64,000 nucleotides of DNA from the NCBI GenBank assembly GCA_032158125.1, contig JASKOT010000008.1:1-64000 (forward strand), in the 5' to 3' direction. Of the stretch, positions 1-11,392 are shown piece by piece (within the stretch, counting starts at the first letter, position 1; the number at the start of each line of letters is the position of its first letter). The notes under the pieces are model-generated. The model did no database searches. It was not told the origin of the DNA and saw only the letters and a program-made list of their open reading frames with translations. The DNA is from Papiliotrema nemorosa. Lineage: Eukaryota; Basidiomycota; Tremellomycetes; Tremellales; Rhynchogastremaceae. The position numbers and the translations under genes were made by a program.

Positions 1-539
1 TCAACCCTCAGCGACTTAGCCGACTTAGTTACTGGTAACTAAGTTCACATATATCATTGAGTACCTTCTTTTTCTAGACTAGTTTATAGTCACGCGTTGG
101 GCTGGTAACTAGTAGTGGAGCAACGTGCCAACCGACTTATCTGGATGGGAGTGCTTGCATGCTTAGGCTAGCGAAACAATTGTTGAGCTCAACATGCATG
201 GCGAGCGTCGTGTTGGCTTTACCCATGATCATCAATGCGATTTATTGGCTACTCGGTGTCGACGTGTGTCCAGGTTCTTCGCATGTGCTCCACGATCTGG
301 CGGGACGCTTAGTGCACCTGTGCCACGTTCATGGAAAGATCGACAGATATGACGCTAATTACTCTACACACTCAGCACGCGACGCCTAAGTTGGTGTGCA
401 GGGTCTCTTCGACAAGTACGATACGGTGCATCGAGGCATCGGCGCAAACAGATATCTACGTATGCACAATGTGCCATGTTTTTTTTTCTTTTTCTTTTCC
501 TTCTATGTTGGATCGATTTGCGAAGTCTCGCGAGCGGCA
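1..539. other. Left-edge intergenic region, downstream of GAPDH
   Basis: I find no convincing gene here. It lies downstream of the minus-strand GAPDH stop codon. It holds a perfect palindrome near the edge and a T/C-rich stretch at about 479-502, which is A/G-rich on the GAPDH-sense strand and fits its 3' untranslated region. Short open frames here have no recognisable family and no convincing splice signals. Confidence 0.5.
23..44. repeat. Perfect inverted repeat, 10-bp arms
   Basis: The arms ACTTAGTTAC and GTAACTAAGT are perfect reverse complements separated by TG. The core CTGGTAACTA recurs once about 70 bp downstream (near 102-111). It could be a transcription-factor dyad or the edge of a repeat lying outside the window. 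The window edge prevents a decision. Confidence 0.6.
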
Positions 540-1932
<1,393 letters not shown>

Positions 1933-2594
1933 TTTGATGATAGAGTTGATGATTGTTTAGAGTAGCGAGTTGAAGAGATGAACGAGAAGAAGGGGAAATG
2001 AGTAAATGTTGGGGGAGAAACGGTGGGAAGAGAACTCGAGTCGGTGACGGTGAGCCAATAGATTACATCAGCAAAACCCCAACGGCCTTTTTCGGCGTTC
2101 ATTCACATGTGGCGATGTGGGGGCGGGGTCAGCGGCATACATCCCCGCTGCCGAAAAGATCAGGCGGATCAGCCAGCGCATTGCGTACCGGATGGAAGAT
2201 AAGGTGAAGTCAAAGAAAAGACACATAACAGAGCGAGTAGCGCTCACAGTATGGAGCTCACTCGTTACCTGCGAATAGCGTGTCACCGGTTGACGGTGCA
2301 ACCGGGCTGGTGAATGAGATGTTTGCCACTGTACTCAGCCTGAATCTACCCAGTATGTTCACAATTCGCAAGACATGACTCGGTCTGATTCAGCGTTAGC
2401 ACACTTGTGAGATCTTAGACCGAGTCGTTGCATTGTGCGTGCGCTTCTCAAACCGATGGTGACGACCGTGGCTGCCCATTTCATCAACTCACATGCGCCT
2501 TGCCGTGCACTATATATGTGGACCACAAGGAAGAGCACCATGTATCTCGCTCTCAACTCCTCGGATCTATATCCTGCTTACCAAGCTGTGACAT
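1933..2594. promoter_or_regulatory. Divergent promoter region, GAPDH / HAD phosphatase
   Basis: A 662-bp region separates two start codons that point away from each other. On the phosphatase side a TATA-like TATATAT lies at about 2511-2517, roughly 80 bp before the ATG at 2595. No coding exon was recognised. Part of the GAPDH side should be its 5' leader. Confidence 0.5.
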
Positions 2595-3619
2595 ATGACG
2601 AAACACTCCACTTTTTGCGCCGATGGCGTGCTCTTTGACATGGCAAGTTCAATCAGCCTCGGGCCGTTCTCACACGAGCAGGATGGAACCCTCACGGATT
2701 CCATAGCTGCAGTTGAAGCAGCTTGGACTGCCAAAGCCGAACAGCTGGGTCTTGAGCCTGCAGTCGTTATTGCTGCCACTCACGGTCGTCGGGCAAGTGA
2801 TAATCTGCAAGATCTCATTCCGGGATTGCTCAAGGCGAACATCGAGCAGGAAGTCGAAGGTATGTTTGGAGTCACGGTGATGACTTATAGGTCAGTCTTT
2901 GAGAGGTCTATTCTGGAATTCGCCGACAATCCACGGCACTCACGAAGATCCTCCTTTCGCTCAGAAGCTCTTGAGGCTTGCGGGCAAAGTACCGTTTCTA
3001 CACCCTCGTCGACCGGACCGGTGACGCCGAGCAGCGTAGACAATGCTTCGCGGGGACCATCGACCACGCATGATTTGTTGCCAGCGTCTGTCAGTCATCT
3101 AGCCGAATACACGAATGAGTCGCCCTTCCTAGACGATGAGATCGATGACCCCAAAGACATGAGTGTTCGCATCTTGCCCGGTGTGCGAGAATTGATCGAT
3201 TCCTTGCCAGACGGCACCTACGCGGTAGCGACTTCGGGGGCAAAAACGTACTGTCATGGCTGTTTGACTCGGACAAAGTAAGCTGAGATTGTGATTCGAT
3301 GCTAATCAGTAGTATCACAATTCCTAAAGTCTGCGTGACTGCAGATGATGCGCGCTTGACCAGAGGTAAACCGTTTCCGGATCCGTTCTTGCTTGCAGCG
3401 GCGGATCTGGGTATCGACCCGAAACGATCAGTCATCTTCGAGGACTCGCCTAGCGGTATCAAAGCCGCTGTCGCAGCGGGCGGAACCGTAATCGCAGTCT
3501 GCACCTCTCACTCTCGAGCGCAGATTGATCAACTGGGCGCACACTATGTGGTCGATACTTTGGAGCAGGTCAAAGTTGAGTCCAAAGGAGGCGAGCTCGT
3601 GTTCACGGTCCAGCATTGA
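2595..3619 (+). CDS. HAD-superfamily glycerol/sugar-phosphate phosphatase (GPP-like)
   Basis: Likely a cytosolic phosphatase of glycerol-phosphate or 2-deoxyglucose-6-phosphate type (HAD subfamily I). Exons are about 2595-2642, 2682-2859, 2896-3277 and 3310-3619. Motif I is VLFDMDGTLTDS, then HGRRASDNL in the cap, motif II YAVATSGAK, the motif III region with GKPFPDPF, and motif IV VIFEDSPSGIKAA. Two things are odd. The first intron (39 nt) starts GC rather than GT and cuts inside the catalytic DxD motif. The cap also carries a Ser/Thr-rich insert of about 75 residues (encoded near 2930-3160) that the yeast enzymes lack. Introns 1 and 2 are multiples of three with no stop, so the unspliced frame stays open. 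Intron 3 is only about 32 nt. Substrate specificity cannot be read from sequence. Confidence 0.88.
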
Positions 3620-4124
3620 GCTGCGAGGGCAGCGCAGAACGATTCCTTTATGCATTCACTCCGAGCACAAAGATCCATTGATGTAGGGCCCAACGAAGTC
3701 ACCTCCTCGAACGCTCACTTTCGGGATGACCAGGATCGGCGTGCGTCATCTTGTAGCGCGCCTCCTCTATGCATCTAGGTTGATCGTTCGACAGCAAGAA
3801 GTGGCCCATGCCAGGCATGCTGACAGAGAGTAGACCGAAAAAGGGCATGTTGGGCAATGCCCAGACGAAAAGCCTGATCACGATTCAGCCACCGAAGAAA
3901 CCATCTGATGGGATATTTTCAAGTCAACGTTGCCGAGGGACGCTGGATGGCTTGACAAGCCGAGGATGGACGTATACATACATACCATCGAGTTGCTAGC
4001 GATGTCGAGTAGTCTTGACATCTACCATGCCAATCACAATACATGAGAGATCAAGTTGCGCACCTCATGATGATGCGGTGAGGATTCATCTCAGGCGACT
4101 GGACTGATTCGTAAGAGCGGAAGC
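3620..4124. other. Intergenic, 505 bp
   Basis: It lies between the phosphatase stop and the ATG of the small membrane protein, which is on the same strand. I see no recognisable exon. Because the frame before the ATG at 4125 stays open for about 60 nt, a further 5' exon of the next gene cannot be excluded. Confidence 0.4.
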
Positions 4125-4651
4125 ATGTACGATTCTGAAGGGCGACGTTGCGTAACTCTGTCCAAGCAGGATAAATACTTCATCATTGGAGCGAGCGCAT
4201 TGTGTGAGCAGGTGTCACCGAGGGAAGCAGCTGACCAGCAGGCGCATTCGTGCTGGCCGTGCTGGCCATAGTGTACGTCAGACAGTGGCGTAGATCAAGG
4301 TCGGATGCCCAATCACTCGCAGCGGAGAACATGGCTTCGCGGGTGGACGCACCTCTAATTATCACCAACACCGGATATTACCCTCGCAGCCTTTCATCCC
4401 CTTTGCAGTCCGTCCGACTTGCACCTTCGCCGGGATCGGATCACTCCCACATGCCGATCCTCACGGCTGATGGACAATTGCTCTCACCTTGGATAAGCTC
4501 ATCAGAGGATGATCATCGCTCTGCCCGGCCTCTACCAGTCGTTCCGGAAGGCGGCGAATACGAACAGCCACTCATCGGGATCTACCCGGAACAAGATATC
4601 GCACAGCAAGGCTTGTACCATCAAATCATGCCAAACGCCCGAAAGTGGTGA
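4125..4651 (+). CDS. Small single-pass membrane protein, unknown function
   Basis: Rebuilt from two exons, 4125-4203 and 4242-4651, joined over a 38-nt GTGAGC...CAG intron, giving about 162 residues. Residues about 20-40 form one hydrophobic helix (YFIIGASALCAF then VLAVLAIVYV) directly followed by a basic QWRRSRS stop-transfer segment. The remaining 115 or so residues are polar, rich in Ser/Pro/Tyr, and look like a disordered cytosolic tail with PLPVVPEGGEYEQP near the end. There is no signal peptide before the helix, so type III topology is likely. I do not recognise a family. The start could lie further upstream if a 5' exon was missed. Confidence 0.55.
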
Positions 4652-4729
4652 GCCGCCTTGGGCGATTATACGTGCATATCGTGTACAACCAACATGTTGA
4701 TGTATTATTACCAAGGATACCAAGAGATG

Positions 4730-7046
4730 TTACAATTGCATCGTCATATTCTGCTCTTTCAATTGGTCAAAAAGATCCTGCCGGGTCAGATGCCATCATA
4801 TAGTTGAAGAGGTACTCACCGCTGCGGTCGAATCACGCTCAGGGGGTTTCGGCAGACCATGCTGAGTGAGCACAAAGTCGACCAGCATCTTCATTTGGGC
4901 CGCGGTGATAGTGGTAGATTCTGGAGGTGGAGGGAAGTCTGAAGCTTGAGCGGTGTAGTGGTTCTAGTGCTCACCAGATGCCGGGTGGAGGAAAGGGTGT
5001 TGCAGGAGTTGTTCAATCGTCAGACGGGTCTCTTTCTTGTAGGAAAGGCAGCCTCGCATGCTAGCAACAGCCGCGGGCCCGACTGGCACAGCGGGAGCAT
5101 CATCGTTCCAGTCGGGTCGAGATGTTTTCGGGTACGATATGCTGTGACGTGGATCCGCTATAGCGCTCATCTTTGTTAGGGGCCCGCCGGGGATATGAGC
5201 GAAGGGCGGACTGCCATATATCATCTGGTAAAGAATGCAGCCAAGAGACCAGACATCGCTCGGATAAGACAACTGGACATGAATTGTTGAGTCAACGCGC
5301 AATAACTCACCTTGAGGACTTTTTGATTGTTCATACGCTGTATCGCTTCAGGCGACATGTAATTGACAGTGCCAATCTAAGGTCAGTCGCAACCAAGGTG
5401 CGCATCTTACCTGTTGATCACGTTGAATATTAACAGTATCATTGGCAATGGCCTTTGCTATGCCAAAGTCAATGATCTTTAATCTTCCCTTAACCAGAAC
5501 AAAGTTTGCCGGCTTGAGATCCGTGTGCACAACATTCTCCTGGTGGACAGCTTGGACAGCCTGCAACATCTAACATGAGAAAGACAGACTTATAGTACTC
5601 ACCTGCTCCCAATACAATCCAACGAAATGCATGTTGGGTGGTTTCCCGCGTTGCTCTTCGAGTAACATGGCGAAATCGATCTCGCCGCATTCCATGATCT
5701 GCTATCAGGGGAAATCTCTCAAAGAAACGTGCCATCATCAGGACTTTGGGTCGCCCGTTGGGCGCATGGGTGATCTGGTGATCCATGAGCTGGATAATCC
5801 GATCATGTCCACGCAGCCTCTTGAGCAATTCAATCTCGTTGGTGTAGCTCTGATAAGTCTCGGCATCGGCTCGATCCAGGAGGACTCGTTTGAGAGCGTA
5901 GATGATTCGCTTCGTTGGACATATGACGGAATAGACTTTGGACGATCCGCCCTTCCCTATCACCCCTACCCGATCGTACAGCATGCCATTTACCTCGACT
6001 ATTAGCAAAGCACGGAAAGTGAAGAGCTTCTTACGATATAGGATCGCTTGCCACCGCTCGACGCAGGCACTGGGACATTTGCCGGGGCATTTTCGACCGT
6101 GCGAATCTCGGGAACTGTAGTAGGTCGGGCTTCGATCGGCTTAGCTGATCGAAGCTCAAGTGGTGCAGAGACTGGCACCGTCAGAGCAGGACGGAGCGGC
6201 TCGCGAGGGGGCTCGCGAGGCTGTGTCCCATGTGCTTGAAGGCTTCGCGGCTGGTTCTCTTGCTCCGTCATTGCCCAAGATGGCGGCGCACGGCTCTGCG
6301 TTTGACCGCGGAACTCCTCGTCGATCGGCCGAGGAAGCAATGTTCGACTATCTGCGTCGAGAGCTGGGGATGAGGAATGTGTTGAAAGAGATGCTATAGA
6401 TGAGTCAAGTTCACCGAATGACAAGTCACTTACGGTCCGATTCCTGTTCGAGCTCAAATTGCTGAGGTTCCTCTAGCTCGGGCACGGCAACCCGCCGCGC
6501 CGGTCCCCCAAACCTCGACAGTCCTCCAAGTCTTCTCGTCGTTGATGCCGGGCCTATCAAATGACGCTCGCTTGTGGCTGGCGTGGCAAACGAGGCGTTA
6601 TCGATCGCCGCACGTCCGCTTTGCAGAGGCGCGGAGACGACTCTCTGAAAGGGCCGCGCGCCGTAGCTCTTCGACGAAACACTGTCACCACTGCTGGGTG
6701 TATCCAAGGTTGCTCGATAGGATGGACTGCCATGGCTTCCACCTGATAATCTTCGGGGCAAAGAGGAGACTATGCGGTGAGAATCGTGTAATGCGGACGA
6801 GGCGATCGACTTTGGGACATGGCTAGGAGGTGTAGCTGAAGAACGTGCGGGAGAAGGCGGTCGCTCGATCGGTTTCTTCAACCAGTCAAAGTGAAAATCG
6901 GGTATCTCAAACGACTCGTCGTCATTGTCGAGCTCGATGTCCTTGCTAGAGGCAATGTGGAGATCGAGGTCGGGCGTCGAGGGAGAGAGTCGACTTGGGC
7001 GAGTCATCGAAGTCACAACGATGGGGTACATCCGTCGAGCTTCCAT
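4730..7046 (-). CDS. MPS1: Dual-specificity protein kinase MPS1 (spindle checkpoint)
   Basis: Mitotic kinase of the kinetochore and spindle pole. The N-terminal 330 or so residues are low-complexity and Ser/Pro-rich with a conserved-looking [14 protein letters not shown]. The C-terminal kinase domain has the glycine loop [10 protein letters not shown], the lysine motif YALKRVLLD, the catalytic loop HTDLKPANF (an H-x-D loop without Arg, usual in Mps1), DFGIAKA, a [12 protein letters not shown] activation segment and [15 protein letters not shown]. The last exons continue past the frame stop at 4964: the exon ending HPAS joins [13 protein letters not shown] and a final exon ending QNMTMQL at 4730. 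GSSKVY with the TVNYMSPEA segment points to Mps1 rather than another family. Alternative in-frame starts are at 7031 and 7007; none has a strong context. Confidence 0.9.
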
Positions 7047-7559
7047 ACGATTCCTCTCTCCAAGGTATGAATCCGGCCCGTACTGGTGACCGTGAATCAC
7101 CCAAAAAGAACAGGATGTGATGCAATAGACCGATGTAAGGTGGATGGAAAAGGTCAAGAGCAATACAAAGTCATTCGCGTCGTCGGTCGTGTTTATCCCC
7201 GCAAAGGGCTGAAGACGGAATCAAAATTCCCACCAGTAGAGAGAGTTTTGTCGCACGTAGATGATGCATCTTCTTTCCTCCTGTTCGTCGTCTCGTTTCG
7301 ATTGGGCCCCTTACATCGGCTCACACCTCCGGCCCCTTGACAGGACACATTCATCTCCGCCTTGTCAAATCCCAGTGTTCTAAAATTAATCTTCTTCTTA
7401 TCTCGTGTCGCCGACATCTCCTCCGCCGGGGGAGTCGTTCCTGAATGTTCGTCTATGAAAAGGTATGGGTATTTATACGGTCCGCTGGACGTAGAGGGCG
7501 GATATCATCATGGGAACAGGGGTATAGGGCAACATGGCTCGTGATACGCGGGACGATCT
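7047..7559. other. Intergenic between CDC55 3' end and MPS1 5' end
   Basis: Both flanking genes are on the minus strand, so this must hold the CDC55 terminator region and the MPS1 promoter. An open frame continues upstream of the chosen MPS1 ATG to about 7163 without another ATG. I see no separate gene. Confidence 0.45.
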
Positions 7560-9267
7560 CTATGATCTTATGATAATGTCGAATACAGAAATCTAGGGTC
7601 AGTGGCGAGAGATCATTGAGACCAACAGATTGTTCGTGGCAGCGATCTGTCGTAAGTCATGAGCATGTGTATGATAATCTTTAAACTCACCGCAATGGTG
7701 TTCTCCCTCGGATGCCAGCTGGCATGGAGCTAGGTGTCAGCTAAGCACTTGCTACAAAGCGTACAATCTTCTTCGCAAAGTCGATCCCCTCGGTCTGCAG
7801 GCCGTCCTTCTTGCCTGGAGTTTTGCTCTTCGCACCACCAATTTTTTTCGCCTTGAAAGCCGACTTGTCTGCTTGCAACACAACATCATTGTCACCGTTG
7901 ACATCGTATATCCGGAAGTAATTGTGATAGGACCCTGTTAAGACTTGACTGAGCATTAGCTTTGAGCAGATTGAAATCCGCACCTTCCGTCTCCGCTAAA
8001 GGTACATTCAAACTTGTCGAAAATGCAGTCATTCTCGTACAAATCGCACAACTTTTGCCTCAAGTGGTCATGTATGTTGATGGTTTTGACGGGTTTGTTC
8101 TCCATGGCGATATCCCAGATTTTGAGCGTGAGGTAGTCTCGCGACAATATATACCTGCCGTCTCGGGAGAATTTCACATCGGATATGGACGAGATGATTT
8201 CGGAAAAGAATGACTTCTGCGTCGGATCTTCCTCTTCCTCAAAAACTGCGGTCAGATGCGAAGCTACAAGCAGCTCACGTTTCGCGTGGGAGTCGCACAA
8301 GGCCGACTCCCGCATGTCAGCGAGCTTGATAGTGCCCTTTGAGCTGGAGTACATGAAGAGATTACAGTGAATGGGGTGGAATTCGGCAGCAGTGATGACC
8401 TCGGTCAATTCTTCCATGTTGACGGGTTTGATGTCAACAATGTCTGCCGTTAGCCGAAACCAAGCTCGAGACGTACTGAAGCTTTGGTCGCTGATGTTGA
8501 GATTCCACAAATTGATACGTAGATCATCAGCTGATATATACGTCTCGCCATCCGAGTTGACGGAGATGGAATTGATGTGATAGGCGTGAGCATTGGCGTA
8601 GACTTTTCTCGGGACAGCGGCAGTGATCGAATCATGTGTGGTCATTCGCGGCAATCGGGGAGGTTGGGCTGGCGAGCTTCCACCGGCGAGTTGTCCATCG
8701 GAGTGGTTGTTCTCGGCCACGACTTTGATCTGTTTGTCGAAGACTTTCCACAGCTTGATCGTCTTGTCTGTGTGATGAGCAAGTGAGACCAAAGAAGGGC
8801 TTGCCATTTGTGCTCAACAAGAAGTGAGCAGCATTCTGCCGTTTACACCATTTTATTCTGTTGATCTTCTCCTCGATCTCGAGTGATTTCAGATAATCGA
8901 ATTCAGGCTCATGGGATTGGAACTGGCTGTCAGAATAGGAGTGTGCAGTTGATAGGGAAGAGGGAGGAGGGCGTTCAGCTGACCTCGGTATAAAATTTGT
9001 ACTCGCATCCGCGCTTCTGCTGGTCAGACGAATCGGTTGTTTTGAACTGCTTACCTGTTCATTGCGCTCAAACAGCACCACTCGCCCGCCCTTGTCTCCT
9101 GTGGCGAGGTAATCACCCGTATGATCAAACTCAACGGTCGATATGATATCGGCTATACAATCAGGACGAGTGACAAAGGGAGACGCACCCTCTGTGATAT
9201 CCTCGACTTCGCCCTTGTCACCAAAGCATTGGGCAAAGCGCCACTGGGATGAATTGTCTACGTCCAT
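7560..9267 (-). CDS. CDC55: PP2A regulatory subunit B55 (CDC55), WD40 protein
   Basis: Substrate-targeting B subunit of protein phosphatase 2A, acting in mitotic exit and the spindle checkpoint. The start [19 protein letters not shown] and the first blade [20 protein letters not shown] are diagnostic. They are followed by [32 protein letters not shown] (across an intron), [40 protein letters not shown] and [15 protein letters not shown]. An intron-rich 3' end was rebuilt by eye: exon DFAKKI, then [13 protein letters not shown], then IAATNNLL, then a last exon [10 protein letters not shown] with stop at 7560. Fungal B55 proteins usually end soon after the NNLYIF strand, so the last ten or so residues differ from the norm. 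About 10 introns are present. Confidence 0.95.
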
Positions 9268-9851
9268 GATCGATCAAGCGTAGGATTTGAAGCGAGATGA
9301 GATCTGTCCGAGCGTAAAGGGTAATGCCGGTATGCTCGAAGAGGGGAAAAAGGGTGGAACAAAAGTAAGGATGGGTGATCGGCGGCTTGGCTCAATCGGA
9401 GCGAGCGTGAATCACCGTTGGCTGCGAGGTGGGCGTCGAGACCAACTTGACTAGACAGGCAGAGAGAGATATGGGTCCGAAAACTGATGCCTGGACGTTT
9501 GAAAAGGTTGATTGTCAGAAGTCAAGTAGAAGGCATGCGATGAGCGAGGTTCCAAGGATGCGCGACGGGCTAATGGGAGGGGGGGGGAAATGACGGTGAG
9601 GTGGGGGGGGGGGGGGGATTGTTGGTTGGGACCGACTTGGGAAACCTCTTATCATCCTCCCACTTTAAGATGAGGCTGACACGGGTGGGTGTGACTATTG
9701 GTCGGTGGCGAACAAGCTCACACCCCTTGAAATGAGCCTGACCTTGCTTCTGCGGGTTCTCTTCCTATTCATCCCGTTCCTACTCTACGACACCATCCCC
9801 TCGCTGTCCAATTCAATCACCCATCCATTGTATATCCCTACATTCAGCATC
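9268..9851. promoter_or_regulatory. Divergent promoter region, CDC55 / COX9
   Basis: A 584-bp region lies between two divergent start codons. It carries a 9-nt G run at 9579-9587 and a 15-nt G run at 9603-9617. The COX9 frame is open upstream of its ATG, with an in-frame ATG at 9732. The stretch 9720-9850 is pyrimidine-rich, as expected for a transcription start region. Confidence 0.5.
9603..9617. repeat. Poly(G) run, 15 nt
   Basis: An uninterrupted run of 15 G in the CDC55/COX9 divergent promoter, preceded by a 9-G run at 9579-9587. Similar C runs occur in other divergent promoters of this window. Confidence 0.9.
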
Positions 9852-10191
9852 ATGGCTATTGCTCCCATTGTTGGCAAGGTATGCACCGAGCCAACAAGCA
9901 TCCCCTGGTCCACCTTGCTGACTTTTCAGCTTCGAAAGCAGCTCATTACCGACCTCTCCATTGCGTATGTACCCATCATCTGCTAACGCTTATTGCCCAG
10001 TCTTGGTTTGGGTACGACCTTTGGCTACGCTTACTGGTGAGTTACTTGTCTTCCGATCATGGCTGACATCCAGGTACGGCATCCACATGCCTTCAAGTGA
10101 GCAGACTACCACTTTTTACCACTGATCATCAGTGGCCCGACGAGACGCTTTCTACGTTAAATACGAGCAGCAGAAGGCCGCCGCAGCTTGA
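9852..10191 (+). CDS. COX9: Cytochrome c oxidase subunit VIIa (COX9)
   Basis: Small inner-membrane subunit of respiratory complex IV, split into five exons by four introns of about 36-52 nt. Joined, the exons give 59 residues: MAIAPIVGK, LRKQLITDLSIA, LGLGTTFGYAYW, YGIHMPS, then MARRDAFYVKYEQQKAAAA. MxIAPI at the start, one transmembrane helix and the HMP-x(4)-RDAFY segment after it match fungal Cox9/VIIa. The frame continues open upstream to an in-frame ATG at 9732, which would add a 40-residue hydrophobic leader. The family N-terminus starts at MAIAP, so I place the start at 9852. No single open frame shows this gene because its exons are so short. Confidence 0.9.
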
Positions 10192-10352
10192 CGGATCCCT
10201 TGAAATGCATAGTGTTTGAACCCCAATCTCACCCCTCAAGAGCCTTTGCCGGACAAAGGATAATGACATGTTGCTAACCTTTCACTTGACTCTCAAAATG
10301 GCCAAATTTCTCGCAACAGCCCATCGACACGGGTCGCTTGCCATCGAACAGT

Positions 10353-10980
10353 ATGCCGCGCAAATACGAAGAAGATGGTGGCCATTTCGTGCCATCGCCT
10401 GATAGCGGGATCCGAGCCGGCAGTTCAGCCGCCCTCGCAAACATGCAAAAGGCGAGCGGTGCCATGAGTTCCGCTCATGTCAGTGTAGGTCTCGGCACAC
10501 CCTCGTGACTCATGAGTCAGGTATTCTTCACTTGTTTTAGGAATGCCTTGGCAGTATACAAAGAGGAACAAGAGTTGCCAAAAGACCTGACGAAACGCCC
10601 GCCGAATCTCATGGTGCATACTTTCGAGCTCTTGGCGTTGACCTTGCGGGGAGTCAGGATACCATTTGTGAGAAACCTCCAAGGTAAACCGTATTATGTA
10701 GGTGGGAGCTTGGCAGCAAGACTAGTCCCACTTCTAGGACCCCAGGCGGCTATCGTGCTGCAAATGCTGTCCTATCTAGTCGTACATGTCATGTCGGGAG
10801 GACCGAGATTTGTTGTGTGGAAAGTGATATGGAATGTGATGCAAGCGTGGATACTCAGGTGAGTCTGTGAGACGAAAACGTGGATGTACTAAACTCAGCA
10901 CTGTATGCCCAACGATAGGAGCTTTTATATGCATGTATATGGGATTCGACGGGCAAGCTCAAGAAATTCTTGACGACTGA
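10353..10980 (+). CDS. Unknown protein with two or three membrane segments
   Basis: Exon 1 starts MPRKYEEDGGHFVPSPDSG and joins, over a GTAGGT...CAG intron, VFFTCFRNALAVYKEEQEL. The middle has hydrophobic stretches near FELLALTLRGVRIPF, AARLVPLLGPQAAIVLQMLSY and VVWKVIWNVMQAWIL. A 3' intron (about 10859-10898) leads to a last exon ending GFDGQAQEILDD with TGA at 10978. Total about 187 residues. I recognise no family. The canonical splice signals, the length of the frame and the amino-acid composition support a real gene. It lies 160 bp behind COX9 on the same strand. After the TGA the same frame stays open for another 54 codons (see findings). Confidence 0.6.
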
Positions 10981-11392
10981 GTTGTCTTCGAAAACGTCGT
11001 GAAGGCCGAAAACGGTGAAATCCTCGGAGAAGTCTTCGCCGTCACGTTGGGTAGTAGCGCTGGAGAAGCTAGGACCAAAGGTTATCTATCAGAAGATGGC
11101 CAAATAGTCATCACAGACGCCTTTCGCCGTAAAGTCACGAAATGAGGCTCGCACCAATGCAATCTTTGAGTCGAGCTTACGCAGACAATGTCAGGCAATA
11201 TGCTCTTTGGGGAGTGCATCAAGTTTGCATTGCGTCCTCCCAGTCGGAGGCCACTGGTTGGCAAAGCGGATTGAGCTTGGCCTGCTGTCATGCGATCATA
11301 ACTCTTGCGAGACGCCAAATTTCAGCCTCAAGGGCAGAATGACATCCGTCCAGCTGTTGGGCGATTGCTTGAAGGCGTCGCAGAGGCGAAAG
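10981..11392. other. Intergenic between convergent genes, possibly holding extra coding sequence
   Basis: It lies between the stop of the unknown membrane protein (+) and the stop of the LRR protein (-). Positions 10981-11146 stay open in the frame of the upstream gene. No other gene was recognised. Confidence 0.35.

Noticed and set aside
159..389. Short + strand frame with a hydrophobic start near the left edge
   Set aside because: Only 76 codons, no family, and it lies in the 3' flank of GAPDH; composition is not coding-like.
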